A stretch of 64,000 nucleotides of DNA, taken from Porphyromonas gingivalis ATCC 33277 (GTDB lineage Bacteria; Bacteroidota; Bacteroidia; Bacteroidales; Porphyromonadaceae). Below are positions 18,543-26,125 of the stretch, one piece after another. The DNA lies in NCBI RefSeq assembly GCF_000010505.1, contig NC_010729.1:916501-980500 (forward strand), written 5' to 3'. The translations under genes were made by a program, and so were the position numbers. The number at the start of each line of letters is the position of its first letter. The first letter of the stretch is position 1. Under the pieces are notes generated by a model. That model worked only from the letters and a program-made list of their open reading frames with translations, did no database searches and had not been told where the DNA came from.

Positions 18543-19076
18543 ATGAATACAATAACAGCAGATGTAAGCGTCATCCGGAATAAAATTCTTGAGATTCGTG
18601 GCAACAGAGTGATATTGGATTATCATTTGGCCGAACTCTACGGTGTGCAGACAAAAGTGCTCAAACAGGCCGTCAGGAGAAATTTGCAGCGCTTCCCGGA
18701 AGATTTTATGTTCGAACTTACCGAAAACGAATGGACGGAACTGGTCACAAATTGTGACCGGTTACCCGAAACCCTCAAACACAGCTCCGTTGCTCCGATG
18801 GCTTTTACCGAGCAGGGAGTAGCCATGCTATCATCGGTGCTGCGCAGTCCGACAGCAATAGAAGTGAACATTGCCATCATGCGGACTTTCGTTGCCATGC
18901 GTCGGATGATTGCAGGTTATGAAGAACTCAAAAAGCGTATCGAAGACCTTGAAGTAAGCTGTAATGTGCAGTTCAGTGAGTTGTACACGGCCCTGACGGA
19001 GCTGTTGGAGCAAAAAGAAAAAGCGGAAAAGCCTCGTAATCCCGTCGGCTTTATCATTCCCAAGCAAGAGAAATGA
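18543..19076 (+). CDS. ORF6N domain-containing protein
   Basis: The 177-residue protein carries an N-terminal ORF6N domain. Segments near residues 15-100 (LEIRGNRVILDYHLAELYGVQTKVL, RFPEDFMFELTENE, AFTEQGVAMLSSVL) are the family hallmark. ORF6N domains are thought to bind DNA and are common on phages and Bacteroidetes conjugative elements. A predicted coiled coil follows (about residues 125-160). It is the first intact gene of the conjugative-transposon relic and probably acts as an accessory regulator. Its exact role is unknown. Confidence 0.88.
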   Translation: MNTITADVSVIRNKILEIRGNRVILDYHLAELYGVQTKVLKQAVRRNLQRFPEDFMFELTENEWTELVTNCDRLPETLKHSSVAPMAFTEQGVAMLSSVLRSPTAIEVNIAIMRTFVAMRRMIAGYEELKKRIEDLEVSCNVQFSELYTALTELLEQKEKAEKPRNPVGFIIPKQEK

Positions 19077-19102
19077 TCACCAATAATTAAAAAGGAAAGA
19101 AG

Positions 19103-19561
19103 ATGAAACAGGAAAAGAAAACCTTGTCGTATTACCGACTCAGGCTGGAAGTTTATCTGAAAGACTACCATCCGCAACTGCTCGGTGACGAAACGTTTAT
19201 CCGTGAACGTTCCGAAGCTGCTGCAAAAACGTACGAAGAAGCCTTCCTGCAAGACAATCCCATCGGCATAGCCGAAAGCATGGCCATGGAGGTATTGCTT
19301 AGAGGACTGCATTTTTCGCCGTATCAGTTTATCGAACAAATCATCGATAACGAATTTGCAAACGAAGTTCCCGCCGAACTGTCGGGGAAACTCTCTTTGC
19401 TTCTGTTGGAGCACAAAGATGTCAAAGATACCTTCGACCGTTACCATCCGGGAGACGACTTCGATGAAAAGCCGGAATATGACCGGCTCTATACCGAACT
19501 GACCGGAACGATCACTACGGTCATGGAAGAGCATGATTTGCTAAAGGACATTCTCCGTTAG
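19103..19561 (+). CDS. DUF1896 family protein (conjugative-transposon accessory)
   Basis: The 152-residue acidic, helical protein matches DUF1896, a family found almost only in Bacteroidetes conjugative transposons. Typical segments are SYYRLRLEVYLKDYHP (residues 9-24), the AAKTYEEAFLQ...P..A.EMA region (about 40-60) and FSPYQFIEQIIDNEF. Function is not known. It follows the ORF6N gene by 26 bases and is followed by a probable terminator. Confidence 0.85.
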   Translation: MKQEKKTLSYYRLRLEVYLKDYHPQLLGDETFIRERSEAAAKTYEEAFLQDNPIGIAESMAMEVLLRGLHFSPYQFIEQIIDNEFANEVPAELSGKLSLLLLEHKDVKDTFDRYHPGDDFDEKPEYDRLYTELTGTITTVMEEHDLLKDILR

Positions 19562-19918
19562 CCCGATCAATCTTTTCTCGACAACCTCTCTTTTAAGGGA
19601 TAGCTTCACACACGGGGCTGTCCCTTTTCCTTTTCCGGAGAGTTTCGGGAGTATCTTTTCCGTCTTCAAATCTTCCACCTGTTGTCTTCGATCCCGGAGT
19701 GCCGGTTCCTTTCTTTGGGCGAAGGAAACCGGCCTTCGGGTAAAGTGTCAAGGCCTGAAGCCTTTTCGGGTTCGCCTGAAAAAATCTCCACATTTCCACT
19801 TCGTTCCAAGTCGTATTTTTTTGGGAAGCCTTGACATATACCCTCCGGCCACCTTGAACAGCCCACGAAACGAAATCGGCACACTCCGAGCTTTAGACGC
19901 AAAAAAAATGTCAGCATT
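19562..19918. other. Intergenic region of the conjugative relic
   Basis: About 357 bases hold no convincing gene. They start with a probable terminator (19596-19628) and continue with G+C-balanced sequence. The next gene starts right at the end, so the region may carry its promoter, but I see no clear TAnnTTTG box. The minus-strand open frames here look like chance. Confidence 0.4.
19596..19628 (+). terminator. Terminator after DUF1896 gene
   Basis: AGGGATAGC (19596-19604) pairs with GCTGTCCCT (19617-19625, one G-U) and is followed by TTT. Confidence 0.55.
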
Positions 19919-20278
19919 ATGGAACAAGAAAGATTAAATCACTCAATGGATCGCAGGAAACGAAATAACTCCTCCTCGCATTACCGCATAAAAACGGGTT
20001 CGGGCGTGTCCATTCTTATCGTGGCAAGCGAATACGGAAATCGTGCCTGTGAATTGACCGAACTGCTGTTGTGCCATGTCGGATTTAAGACCGTGCCTGT
20101 GGTTTCGGTGAGTAAGGGAAACGGATATGTACGCCTGTACAGTTGGGAAAATTATGTCGCAGAAACCTGCTATGACAAAGATGCGGAAAGCATCAGCCTC
20201 TCTCAGGACGAATACGACGATGATGCACTGCTGAATGCAGCCATAGAGAAATATTTTCTAACCCTGACAAAACAATAA
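19919..20278 (+). CDS. Hypothetical conjugative-relic protein (119 aa)
   Basis: I do not recognise a family for this 119-residue soluble protein. It starts with a charged Asn/Ser/Arg-rich tail, then a predicted alpha/beta core (SILIVASEYGNRACELTELLL, VGFKTVPVVSVSKGNGY), and ends in an acidic helix. It begins a tight run of small co-directional genes (gaps of 6-22 bases) that leads into pcfK and pcfJ, the layout of the accessory module of Bacteroidetes conjugative elements. Confidence 0.65.
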   Translation: MEQERLNHSMDRRKRNNSSSHYRIKTGSGVSILIVASEYGNRACELTELLLCHVGFKTVPVVSVSKGNGYVRLYSWENYVAETCYDKDAESISLSQDEYDDDALLNAAIEKYFLTLTKQ

Positions 20279-20284
20279 ACAGTT

Positions 20285-20806
20285 ATGGCAACCAATAATT
20301 TCGCTTACGAGAATCGTCTCATCCATGTCGAAGACGAAGACTATGAATCAGGGAATGTTCCCGAACACAAGGAATATGTGCAGGGATGCAACCGCAATTA
20401 TCCGAGCTATTATCTGGATGAATACCGTGCTTCCTTTCATACGCTTGATATAGTCATTACTTCAGCCTACTATTCGGGTGGGTGTATCGACTACATTCAA
20501 GATGACAGCTATTTGAACAACATAACTTTTTGCGATGGATATGATGAAGATGCCACCGACACGATTATGCGTGATTTCAAAGCATATCATCCCGATTATG
20601 AGAAAGTCAGAGAATTGGCAAGGAAAATAGGAGAAGATTGGAAGAATTATACTGCTTACGATGCTTTACAGGCATATTTATTCGCATTGGAAAAGCCCGA
20701 AGCCGATAAGATAATCGACAAAATCAAAACGGATTATGGCTATCGGGAACTCACTAAAACAGGCTCTTTCTGTAATGGAGAGGCTTTATATGAACAAATT
20801 GCATAA
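20285..20806 (+). CDS. Hypothetical acidic conjugative-relic protein (173 aa)
   Basis: The 173-residue protein is very acidic and tyrosine-rich (SYYLDEYRASFHTLDIVIT, SAYYSGGCIDYIQDD). It has no signal peptide or membrane segment. I cannot assign a family. It follows the previous gene by 6 bases and belongs to the same probable operon. The acidity is reminiscent of DNA-mimic anti-restriction proteins carried by mobile elements, but that is only a guess from composition. Confidence 0.62.
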   Translation: MATNNFAYENRLIHVEDEDYESGNVPEHKEYVQGCNRNYPSYYLDEYRASFHTLDIVITSAYYSGGCIDYIQDDSYLNNITFCDGYDEDATDTIMRDFKAYHPDYEKVRELARKIGEDWKNYTAYDALQAYLFALEKPEADKIIDKIKTDYGYRELTKTGSFCNGEALYEQIA

Positions 20807-20818
20807 ACGAAAACAACG

Positions 20819-21046
20819 ATGAAAACAATCCTTATACGGCTGACGGTAGTAGCTGCTTTCATAATCGGAACGGTCTGTATTTGTTCCATGCTTATCACAG
20901 AAGAAGCGATAACGGTACTTACCCTGCTCACCGCCCTGTACTTCGTGCGCTTTCTCGTCCGTACGGCACTCTATGTCTTTTTCACGCTTGTCAGGTGGCT
21001 ATGTATCATAGCTCTATTGGGATTGCTTTTCTGCTCACTCTTTTAA
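20819..21046 (+). CDS. Small membrane protein
   Basis: The 75-residue product is almost entirely hydrophobic, with two or three predicted transmembrane helices (VVAAFIIGTVCICSML, VLTLLTALYFVRFLV, CIIALLGLLFCSLF). It has no recognisable family. It is positioned inside the accessory operon of the relic, 12 bases after the previous gene. Confidence 0.6.
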   Translation: MKTILIRLTVVAAFIIGTVCICSMLITEEAITVLTLLTALYFVRFLVRTALYVFFTLVRWLCIIALLGLLFCSLF

Positions 21047-21068
21047 TAACTCTATAAACAACAAGGAT

Positions 21069-21350
21069 ATGAATACATTCGATTTTTATCAGGACAGCAA
21101 GGTTACTTGCCGGATGCGAACAAAATTTCAGGTGAAAGCTGAAAATTATGAACAGGCAGCAGCCATTATAAAATCTTGGCAAGGCGAAGACGTGATGAAC
21201 CATGACGATGAAGAACAGGTCATTTTCGTTGAAGGAGAAACGCTATTGGATACCTCCGAGAATCTTTCTCCCGAAGAAAATGGAGGTCGTCCGACCATAG
21301 AGGTCTTCGATGACAAGGGAAAGGAAATCACCAATAATTTGAACCCATAA
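21069..21350 (+). CDS. Hypothetical conjugative-relic protein (93 aa)
   Basis: This 93-residue acidic soluble protein begins MNTFDFYQDSKVTCRMRTKF. It contains a segment that could form a ferredoxin-like strand-helix unit (FQVKAENYEQAAAIIKSW) and ends in an acidic tail. The family is not recognised. It is in the same operon as the surrounding small genes. Confidence 0.6.
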   Translation: MNTFDFYQDSKVTCRMRTKFQVKAENYEQAAAIIKSWQGEDVMNHDDEEQVIFVEGETLLDTSENLSPEENGGRPTIEVFDDKGKEITNNLNP

Positions 21351-21362
21351 ATATCAGAGGTT

Positions 21363-21665
21363 ATGGCTAATATATGCACTAATTTGTTCTTCTGCTCCAC
21401 AGAGAACAAAGAAAACCTGAAAACGGTAGAAAACTACATGACGGATACTTTCGGGGAAGGTTGGTATTGCTACTGCTCCGACGAGCAAATGGTGGAGGGC
21501 GAATTTGAATCCAAGTGGTCATTTCCCGAAAATTTCTTCGAGAGAATCACAACGGAGTTATCCCATGACAAAACGCTTTATATGCGGATTCTTTCCTATG
21601 AATTCGGCAATGAGTATGCGAGTTTCAGGGTGTATAGAGACGGAGAATGGGATATTAAATTCTAA
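21363..21665 (+). CDS. Hypothetical conjugative-relic protein (100 aa)
   Basis: The 100-residue protein starts MANICTNLFFCSTENKENLK and is rich in aromatic residues (FGEGWYCYCSDEQ, WSFPENFFERI, YASFRVYRDGEWDIKF). The layout recalls the small ferredoxin-like YubB/DUF1281-type proteins carried on plasmids, but I cannot confirm that. It lies 12 bases after the previous gene and 12 bases before pcfK. Confidence 0.6.
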   Translation: MANICTNLFFCSTENKENLKTVENYMTDTFGEGWYCYCSDEQMVEGEFESKWSFPENFFERITTELSHDKTLYMRILSYEFGNEYASFRVYRDGEWDIKF

Positions 21666-21677
21666 CATCTTATGACA

Positions 21678-22093
21678 ATGAAAGGTACAGAGCATTTCAA
21701 GAACGTTATCCAAAATTATCTGGACGAACAGGCGCAATATGATGAACTCTTTGCGGAGAATTACCGTAAGAAGGATAAAGACATGGACAGTTCATTCAAT
21801 ACATCTTAAACACAGTAAAACAAAGCGGTTGCAACGGATTTGCCGATGATGAAATTTATTCGATGGCAGTTCATTATTTCGATGAAGATAACATTGACAT
21901 CGGTAGTCCGATAAACGCACATGTTGTAGTAAATCAGGTGGTAGAATTGACAGCCAAAGAAAAGGCACAGGCTCATCGGGAAGCGATGCAGAGGGCGCAG
22001 GAAGAAGCCTACCGAAAGATGACACAGCCGACAAAGAAAAAAGCTAAAACGACTGTCGATGCAACCCTCCAACCGAGTTTATTCGATTTATAA
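21678..22093 (+). pseudogene. pcfK: pcfK-like gene broken by a frameshift
   Basis: The first frame (from ATG 21678) reads MKGTEHFKNVIQNYLDEQAQYDELF..., the recognisable PcfK N-terminus, and hits a stop at 21807-21809. The other frame continues with YILNTVKQSGCNGFADDEI, then MAVHYFDEDNIDIG, and ends LQPSLFDL at 22093. These are the middle and C-terminus of the same protein. A single missing base near AGTTCATTC (about 21794-21798) explains the break. PcfK is a small accessory protein encoded just before PcfJ on Bacteroidetes conjugative transposons. The alternative is a sequencing error. Confidence 0.85.
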
Positions 22094-22104
22094 TTTATCG
22101 ACAC

Positions 22105-22284
22105 ATGAAACCGAGAAACAAATTTCAGAAACAGGTAACGGAGCTGAGCAGTCAGGGCAACCGCATCAAAAATTTCGAGAAAATACAAGTTGCTAATTTT
22201 CAAATGATTGCATTTCGGAGATTATACTCAAAGATAAAGAATGTACTCAAAACTATGATTGATAATCAGGCACTTACATTTTGA
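22105..22284 (+). pseudogene. pcfJ: pcfJ truncated by a MITE (chimeric 59-codon ORF)
   Basis: The frame opens with MKPRNKFQKQVTELSSQ, the start of PcfJ-like proteins, 11 bases after pcfK. After 16 native codons it enters the MITE at 22153 and reads through it to a stop inside the element at 22282-22284. The remainder of pcfJ and of the conjugative element is absent beyond the MITE, and no target duplication is present. The loss therefore probably came from recombination at the MITE. Confidence 0.8.
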
Positions 22285-22297
22285 TGCGGTTGCCCTG
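22153..22297. mobile_element. 145-bp MITE, copy 3
   Basis: It is nearly identical to the copies at 14137 and 16606, but the flanks (GAGCAGT on the left, CAAAAAA on the right) share no duplication. It marks the right edge of the conjugative-transposon relic. Confidence 0.88.
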
Positions 22298-22303
22298 CAA
22301 AAA

Positions 22304-22354
22304 AGAGGGGATCTCTTGTAAATTGGCAATTCCAATTTACAAGAGATCCCCTCT
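22304..22354. terminator. Long perfect hairpin terminator, bidirectional
   Basis: A perfect 23-bp stem (22304-22326 with 22332-22354) has a 5-nt loop. A-rich sequence on its left makes it a good terminator for the leftward LRR gene, whose stop is 33 bases away. Confidence 0.75.
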
Positions 22355-22386
22355 TCACTTATTCGTTCCCCTACGGTAGGATTCGC

Positions 22387-23673
22387 CTACTGTTTGATGA
22401 GCTTAGTGGTATAGTTATCGAGACGGAAGAAATAAGTGCCGTCGGGAAGATGTGTCAGGTCAATGTTCTGACGAAGAGACTCTACCGCGAAACTATAGAC
22501 TTTTACCCCATTCATATCGTATAAAGCAGCTTCCTGCCCCAAAAGAGATTCGGGGATCTCGACGAGGGCATATCCTCCTACCGGATTGGGATATATCCTG
22601 ACTGTGGGAGCATCTACTGCCAAGTTCGATGTCGGACTTCCTTCGTATGGAAGCATATTGTCAGAATCACCGTTGAAGTCAAATACTCGCCAGTTCTTAC
22701 TTTTAGCTTTTTCCACATCCTTTACGGTACAGATATTCTTCTCATCAGTGTCCTTGAGGTCTACAACGACGAACTTGCTCTGAGCACCTGCGCCAGGAGA
22801 TAGTGTGGGCAAAGCATTCACCATTTTCGTCATTTCTTCACCTGCAATCTGATTGGAATGACAAACCAAAACACTCAGTCCCTTCACCCCCGACAGATTC
22901 AAGGATGTAAGTTTGTTCGATGAGCACCAGAGGTAAGCAATGTCCGGATTCTTGGAAAGATCCAAGGTCGAAAGCTCATTGTCACTGCACCAAAGTGTTA
23001 CCAATAGAGGATTGGCACTCAGATCGAGTTTCGTGATCCGGTTACCGAAGCACCAAAGATCATTGAGACGAGGATTGGCGCTGAGTTCCAACTCCGTCAG
23101 GTTATTATCGGAACACCAAAGAGAGGCCAACTTGGGGTTGTTATCGGTCTTCAGCTCAGTCAGCTTATTCCTGTCACAGCCGAGGATGATCAAAGCCGGA
23201 TTGCCACTCAGGTCCAAACTTTCTATTTCGTTAGAGTCGCACCAAACTCGCAGCAGCTTTGGGTTTTGCGTCAAGTCCAATGATTTCAGATTATTTTTCG
23301 GGCATGCGAGATAGGTCAGATTAGGGTTTTTCGTTACATCGACAGCCGTTGCACCGGTAGATCGACAGCCCAATCGGGTCGTATTACCATAGATAGTGAG
23401 GGTTTGCGTCCCGATCGTGTATTCGTGGTATGCCTCATCGAATACGGTTATTTCCTCTCCTTGTTGGTAAGTGGCATCCCCATTGAGATCGATCCAGATG
23501 CCTTTCTTCTCTATGGAATGAACCAACAATTCGATTTTTTCGCCTACGGCCTTGGTTGTAGTGACAGACATGCGAATCCCTGTGGTGGGAGCCGGAACAA
23601 ACTGTGCCTGCACAGTATGCCCCATCGTCAGCAATGCAATGATTGCTAAGATTTTCTTAGATGAAAGTTTCAT
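22387..23673 (-). CDS. Leucine-rich repeat surface protein with T9SS sorting domain (internalin-J-like)
   Basis: The 428-residue protein has a signal peptide ending VQAQ (residue 24). An N-terminal beta domain follows, then about eight LRR units of 21 residues each (consensus NPxLxxLxCxxNxLxxLDLS) between about residues 115 and 285. The C-terminal sorting domain contains VRIYPNPVGGYALVEIP and ends YTTKLIKQ, the hallmark of T9SS cargo. It would be secreted through Sov and probably attached to the surface via A-LPS. Each repeat carries a conserved cysteine. LRR proteins of this type in P. gingivalis (InlJ) take part in adhesion and biofilm formation; that role here is inferred. It stands alone between terminators. 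Confidence 0.88.
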   Translation of the reverse strand: MKLSSKKILAIIALLTMGHTVQAQFVPAPTTGIRMSVTTTKAVGEKIELLVHSIEKKGIWIDLNGDATYQQGEEITVFDEAYHEYTIGTQTLTIYGNTTRLGCRSTGATAVDVTKNPNLTYLACPKNNLKSLDLTQNPKLLRVWCDSNEIESLDLSGNPALIILGCDRNKLTELKTDNNPKLASLWCSDNNLTELELSANPRLNDLWCFGNRITKLDLSANPLLVTLWCSDNELSTLDLSKNPDIAYLWCSSNKLTSLNLSGVKGLSVLVCHSNQIAGEEMTKMVNALPTLSPGAGAQSKFVVVDLKDTDEKNICTVKDVEKAKSKNWRVFDFNGDSDNMLPYEGSPTSNLAVDAPTVRIYPNPVGGYALVEIPESLLGQEAALYDMNGVKVYSFAVESLRQNIDLTHLPDGTYFFRLDNYTTKLIKQ

Positions 23674-23867
23674 ATTAGTATTTGGTTTTCTATTTGTGGT
23701 CTATGCCACAGATTCGATCCTAACAACGTCAAGAGATGAGTCGGGAAACATACTACAGAGAGCAGACAGCTCTATCTGCACAGAAGATATCGGCAACCGA
23801 AGGATTGGTGCTCCCCCGATCGGCTGATAAAATAGTGGTTCCGTAAGTGATCTCTTGTTTTCGGTCG

Positions 23868-23875
23868 CAAATATA
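23868..23875 (-). promoter_or_regulatory. -7 box upstream of the LRR gene
   Basis: The minus strand reads TATATTTG (TAnnTTTG), implying a leader of about 190 bases before the LRR start codon. No clear -33 element is seen. Confidence 0.35.
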
Positions 23876-24099
23876 GTATTCCTCCGATTAATGCTAAATA
23901 TCCGGAAGCAATTTGTCAGCTGTTGCACATTCCGGCACCACCGGCCTGACCTGGATTCGATGTATGCCAATGTCGAAGTTTCCGCTTATGAGAGCATTTT
24001 TTAGGCTCGGAAGATTCCAATCTCGAAAGCTCTATGGCAGCAGAAACCATTCGCATACTGTCTGTTATCTCCATGAACTTTCACTCGCCCCGGCAATAA

Positions 24100-24138
24100 G
24101 GAAGCCTCGCGTAACAGAGAAAGAGGCTTCCTTGTTTT
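24100..24138 (+). terminator. Hairpin with T-run
   Basis: GGAAGCCTC (24100-24108) pairs with GAGGCTTCC (24123-24131), followed by TTGTTTT. No plus-strand gene precedes it, so it may end an unrecognised RNA. Confidence 0.55.
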
Positions 24139-24310
24139 GTATCATCTTGTAGGGAAAAAATACGTGCCAAAAAAGTTTTCAACAACGAAGACGAGTTTGG
24201 AATGATTCCAAATAAGAGGTTAAGGAGAAGTGGATTTTGAAGTTTGAAAGTTCAGAGAATGGACTTTTTCAGATCGAAACATGACTTTTGAGAGATAAGA
24301 AAACGATCTG

Positions 24311-24420
24311 TATATAAACCATTTTCGATTTGTATATAGATCGTTTTTGATTTATATATAAAATGATTTCAATAAATATATAAATCGAATTCTATTTATA
24401 TAGAAAATGCATGGAATAAA
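24311..24420. repeat. Degenerate 22-bp tandem array with phased TATATA
   Basis: Five units start at exactly 22-bp steps (24311, 24333, 24355, 24377, 24399), each opening TATATA or TATAGA. The rest of each unit is A+T rich and partly shared (CGATTT, GATTT). A more divergent unit may precede at 24289. The spacing of two helical turns puts all TATATA steps on one DNA face. It is not coding. Confidence 0.75.
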
Positions 24421-24447
24421 AAGCCTTTTAAGGAGGTAAAATAAAAG

Positions 24448-24487
24448 AGGCACGCTCCAAATTATTCAATGAATTTGGAGCGTGCCT
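24448..24487. terminator. Perfect hairpin
   Basis: A 16-bp stem (AGGCACGCTCCAAATT with its complement at 24472-24487) encloses 8 bases. A-rich sequence on the left would act as a U-run for leftward transcription, and the right side is only weakly T-rich. It lies about 360 bases beyond the mutY stop, so it could end that transcript. Confidence 0.5.
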
Positions 24488-24852
24488 TATCTGTGTTTGG
24501 ACTATCGGTGAGGGTTATTCCGGCTTATACCTCATAATCATGATAGAAATCTATCGACTTCTTGGGAGAAGAGATATATGAATACACAAAAACGGATAAG
24601 CCAAAACGGCTATAGAGGTGGAGGAATTCAGCGAACATATTCTTATCATTCAGTCATTTAGCAAGCAATTCTATTCAATCGAAAAGCATTTTCAATAGCG
24701 ATCATTAGTATCGAACAAAAGTGTTTTATCAGCTGCAAATATAACAAAAAGACTTGAGCATGAAAGTTCATAATTCCCGAACAAATATTCGTCGATATTG
24801 TCAATGATCAAGGCAGAAAAATTTTTCACTTAGATATGCACTCTTCATTTTA

Positions 24853-25998
24853 TTATTTATCACAAAGTGGCAGCGCATCGAGCAGCAAATTGAGGGCACG
24901 GGGAAAGGCAAAATCGTCAAGCTGTTCCTCTCGGATGCAGCAGTAGCCATCCAGTTCGGGAGCTTTATCGAGACGGGCTGTAAGCCTATAACCATGAATC
25001 CACAGGTTGCGATGCGTAAGTTGGTGCTTGAATGTTTTGAATGGTAAGCTATCCATACTACCGGAAATGGATCGTAGCAAATTGCCTAATTCGGGAGACA
25101 GCAACAAGGTCTCTAAAACTGCATGATCGGATAGCTCGACACAGGGAAACTCGTACAAACCCTGCCATATATCTCCGCTCGGACGCCTTCGAATATAAGT
25201 GTAGACACCGGTCGGGGTGATAACCCGTATATATATGAAATAGAGATAGCGATTTGTAATGCGAAGTCCACCCTTTTTGACCGGCAAAGCATCGGCACAA
25301 CCGGCTGTATCGGCCATACAAAAACGGCGCACCGGGCATAGCAGACAAGAAGGAGACGTGGGTGTACAATGAAGTGCCCCAAACTCCATAATGGCCTGAT
25401 TGTGCCTTGCCGGAGCTTCCCTATCGAGCAAAGCATCAGCCCAGAAAGAAAAAAGCTTCTTGCCGGCAGGGGTATCTATCGGCGTATCAAGGTTCATGAG
25501 CCGACTGATGACACGAAAGATATTGCCATCCACGGCTGCAAAAGGCAGATCATAAGCAAAGGAGAGAACAGCAGCAGCCGTATAATCGCCTATACCCGGG
25601 AGCTGTAGTATCTCCTGCCTGGTACGAGGTATGCAACCTCCGAAGTCGGAGACTATCATACGGGCTGCACGATGCAGATTGCGCGCCCGGGAGTAATAGC
25701 CCAAGCCCTCCCACTGCTTCAGCACCTCATCCTCAGAAGCGAGAGACAATGAGTGGACATCGGGGAAGCGTTCGATAAAGCGATGATAATAGTCCCTCCC
25801 CTGCTCCACGCGCGTCTGTTGCAGTATAACCTCGGATATCCAGATACGATAGGGGTCGTCCGTTTGTCTCCACGGCAAATCCCGTTTATTGGCATCGTAC
25901 CATTCGGCCAATAGCTTTCGCAATTCAGGGAAATAAGGAAGAGGATCGATCTTGCTTTCCGACGGTAGACTTCTTGTTCGGGAAGAGGAATTTGTCAT
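24853..25998 (-). CDS. mutY: A/G-specific adenine DNA glycosylase
   Basis: MutY removes adenine mispaired with 8-oxoguanine, preventing G:C to T:A changes. The protein shows the EVILQQTRVEQG segment with the catalytic Glu, the helix-hairpin-helix LPGIGDYTAAA, the catalytic AVDGN aspartate, a 4Fe-4S ligand set (CTPTSPSCLLCPVRRFC), and a C-terminal NUDIX-like domain (about the last 120 residues) that reads 8-oxoG. The frame is open to 26076, but the family-consistent start is the methionine at 25998 (381 residues). The extra 26 residues are low-complexity and would overlap the promoter region of the divergent importer operon. Confidence 0.94.
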   Translation of the reverse strand: MTNSSSRTRSLPSESKIDPLPYFPELRKLLAEWYDANKRDLPWRQTDDPYRIWISEVILQQTRVEQGRDYYHRFIERFPDVHSLSLASEDEVLKQWEGLGYYSRARNLHRAARMIVSDFGGCIPRTRQEILQLPGIGDYTAAAVLSFAYDLPFAAVDGNIFRVISRLMNLDTPIDTPAGKKLFSFWADALLDREAPARHNQAIMEFGALHCTPTSPSCLLCPVRRFCMADTAGCADALPVKKGGLRITNRYLYFIYIRVITPTGVYTYIRRRPSGDIWQGLYEFPCVELSDHAVLETLLLSPELGNLLRSISGSMDSLPFKTFKHQLTHRNLWIHGYRLTARLDKAPELDGYCCIREEQLDDFAFPRALNLLLDALPLCDK

Positions 25999-26125
25999 GC
26001 AGGATTGGAATAGGAAATGTTGTTTGTGCAAAGATATAAACTGATGTATGTAATTCTTTGCATCTTTGTAACTCATTTCGATACTTGGGATACAACCATA
26101 GTCTTTTCACAATCTAGAGAACGCG

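Larger units (their letters stand above)
23876..24852. other. Long non-coding stretch
   Basis: Almost 1 kb holds no convincing gene on either strand. It contains two hairpins (24100-24138, 24448-24487) and a 22-bp periodic TATATA array (24311-24420). An undetected small RNA is possible given the flanking hairpins. Confidence 0.45.

Noticed and set aside
24311-24420. 22-bp array as a CRISPR
   Set aside because: Units are contiguous and degenerate with no unique spacers, and no cas gene is in the window.
26000-26125. Riboswitch upstream of the importer operon
   Set aside because: The leader is too short and lacks TPP or FMN core motifs such as CUGAGA.
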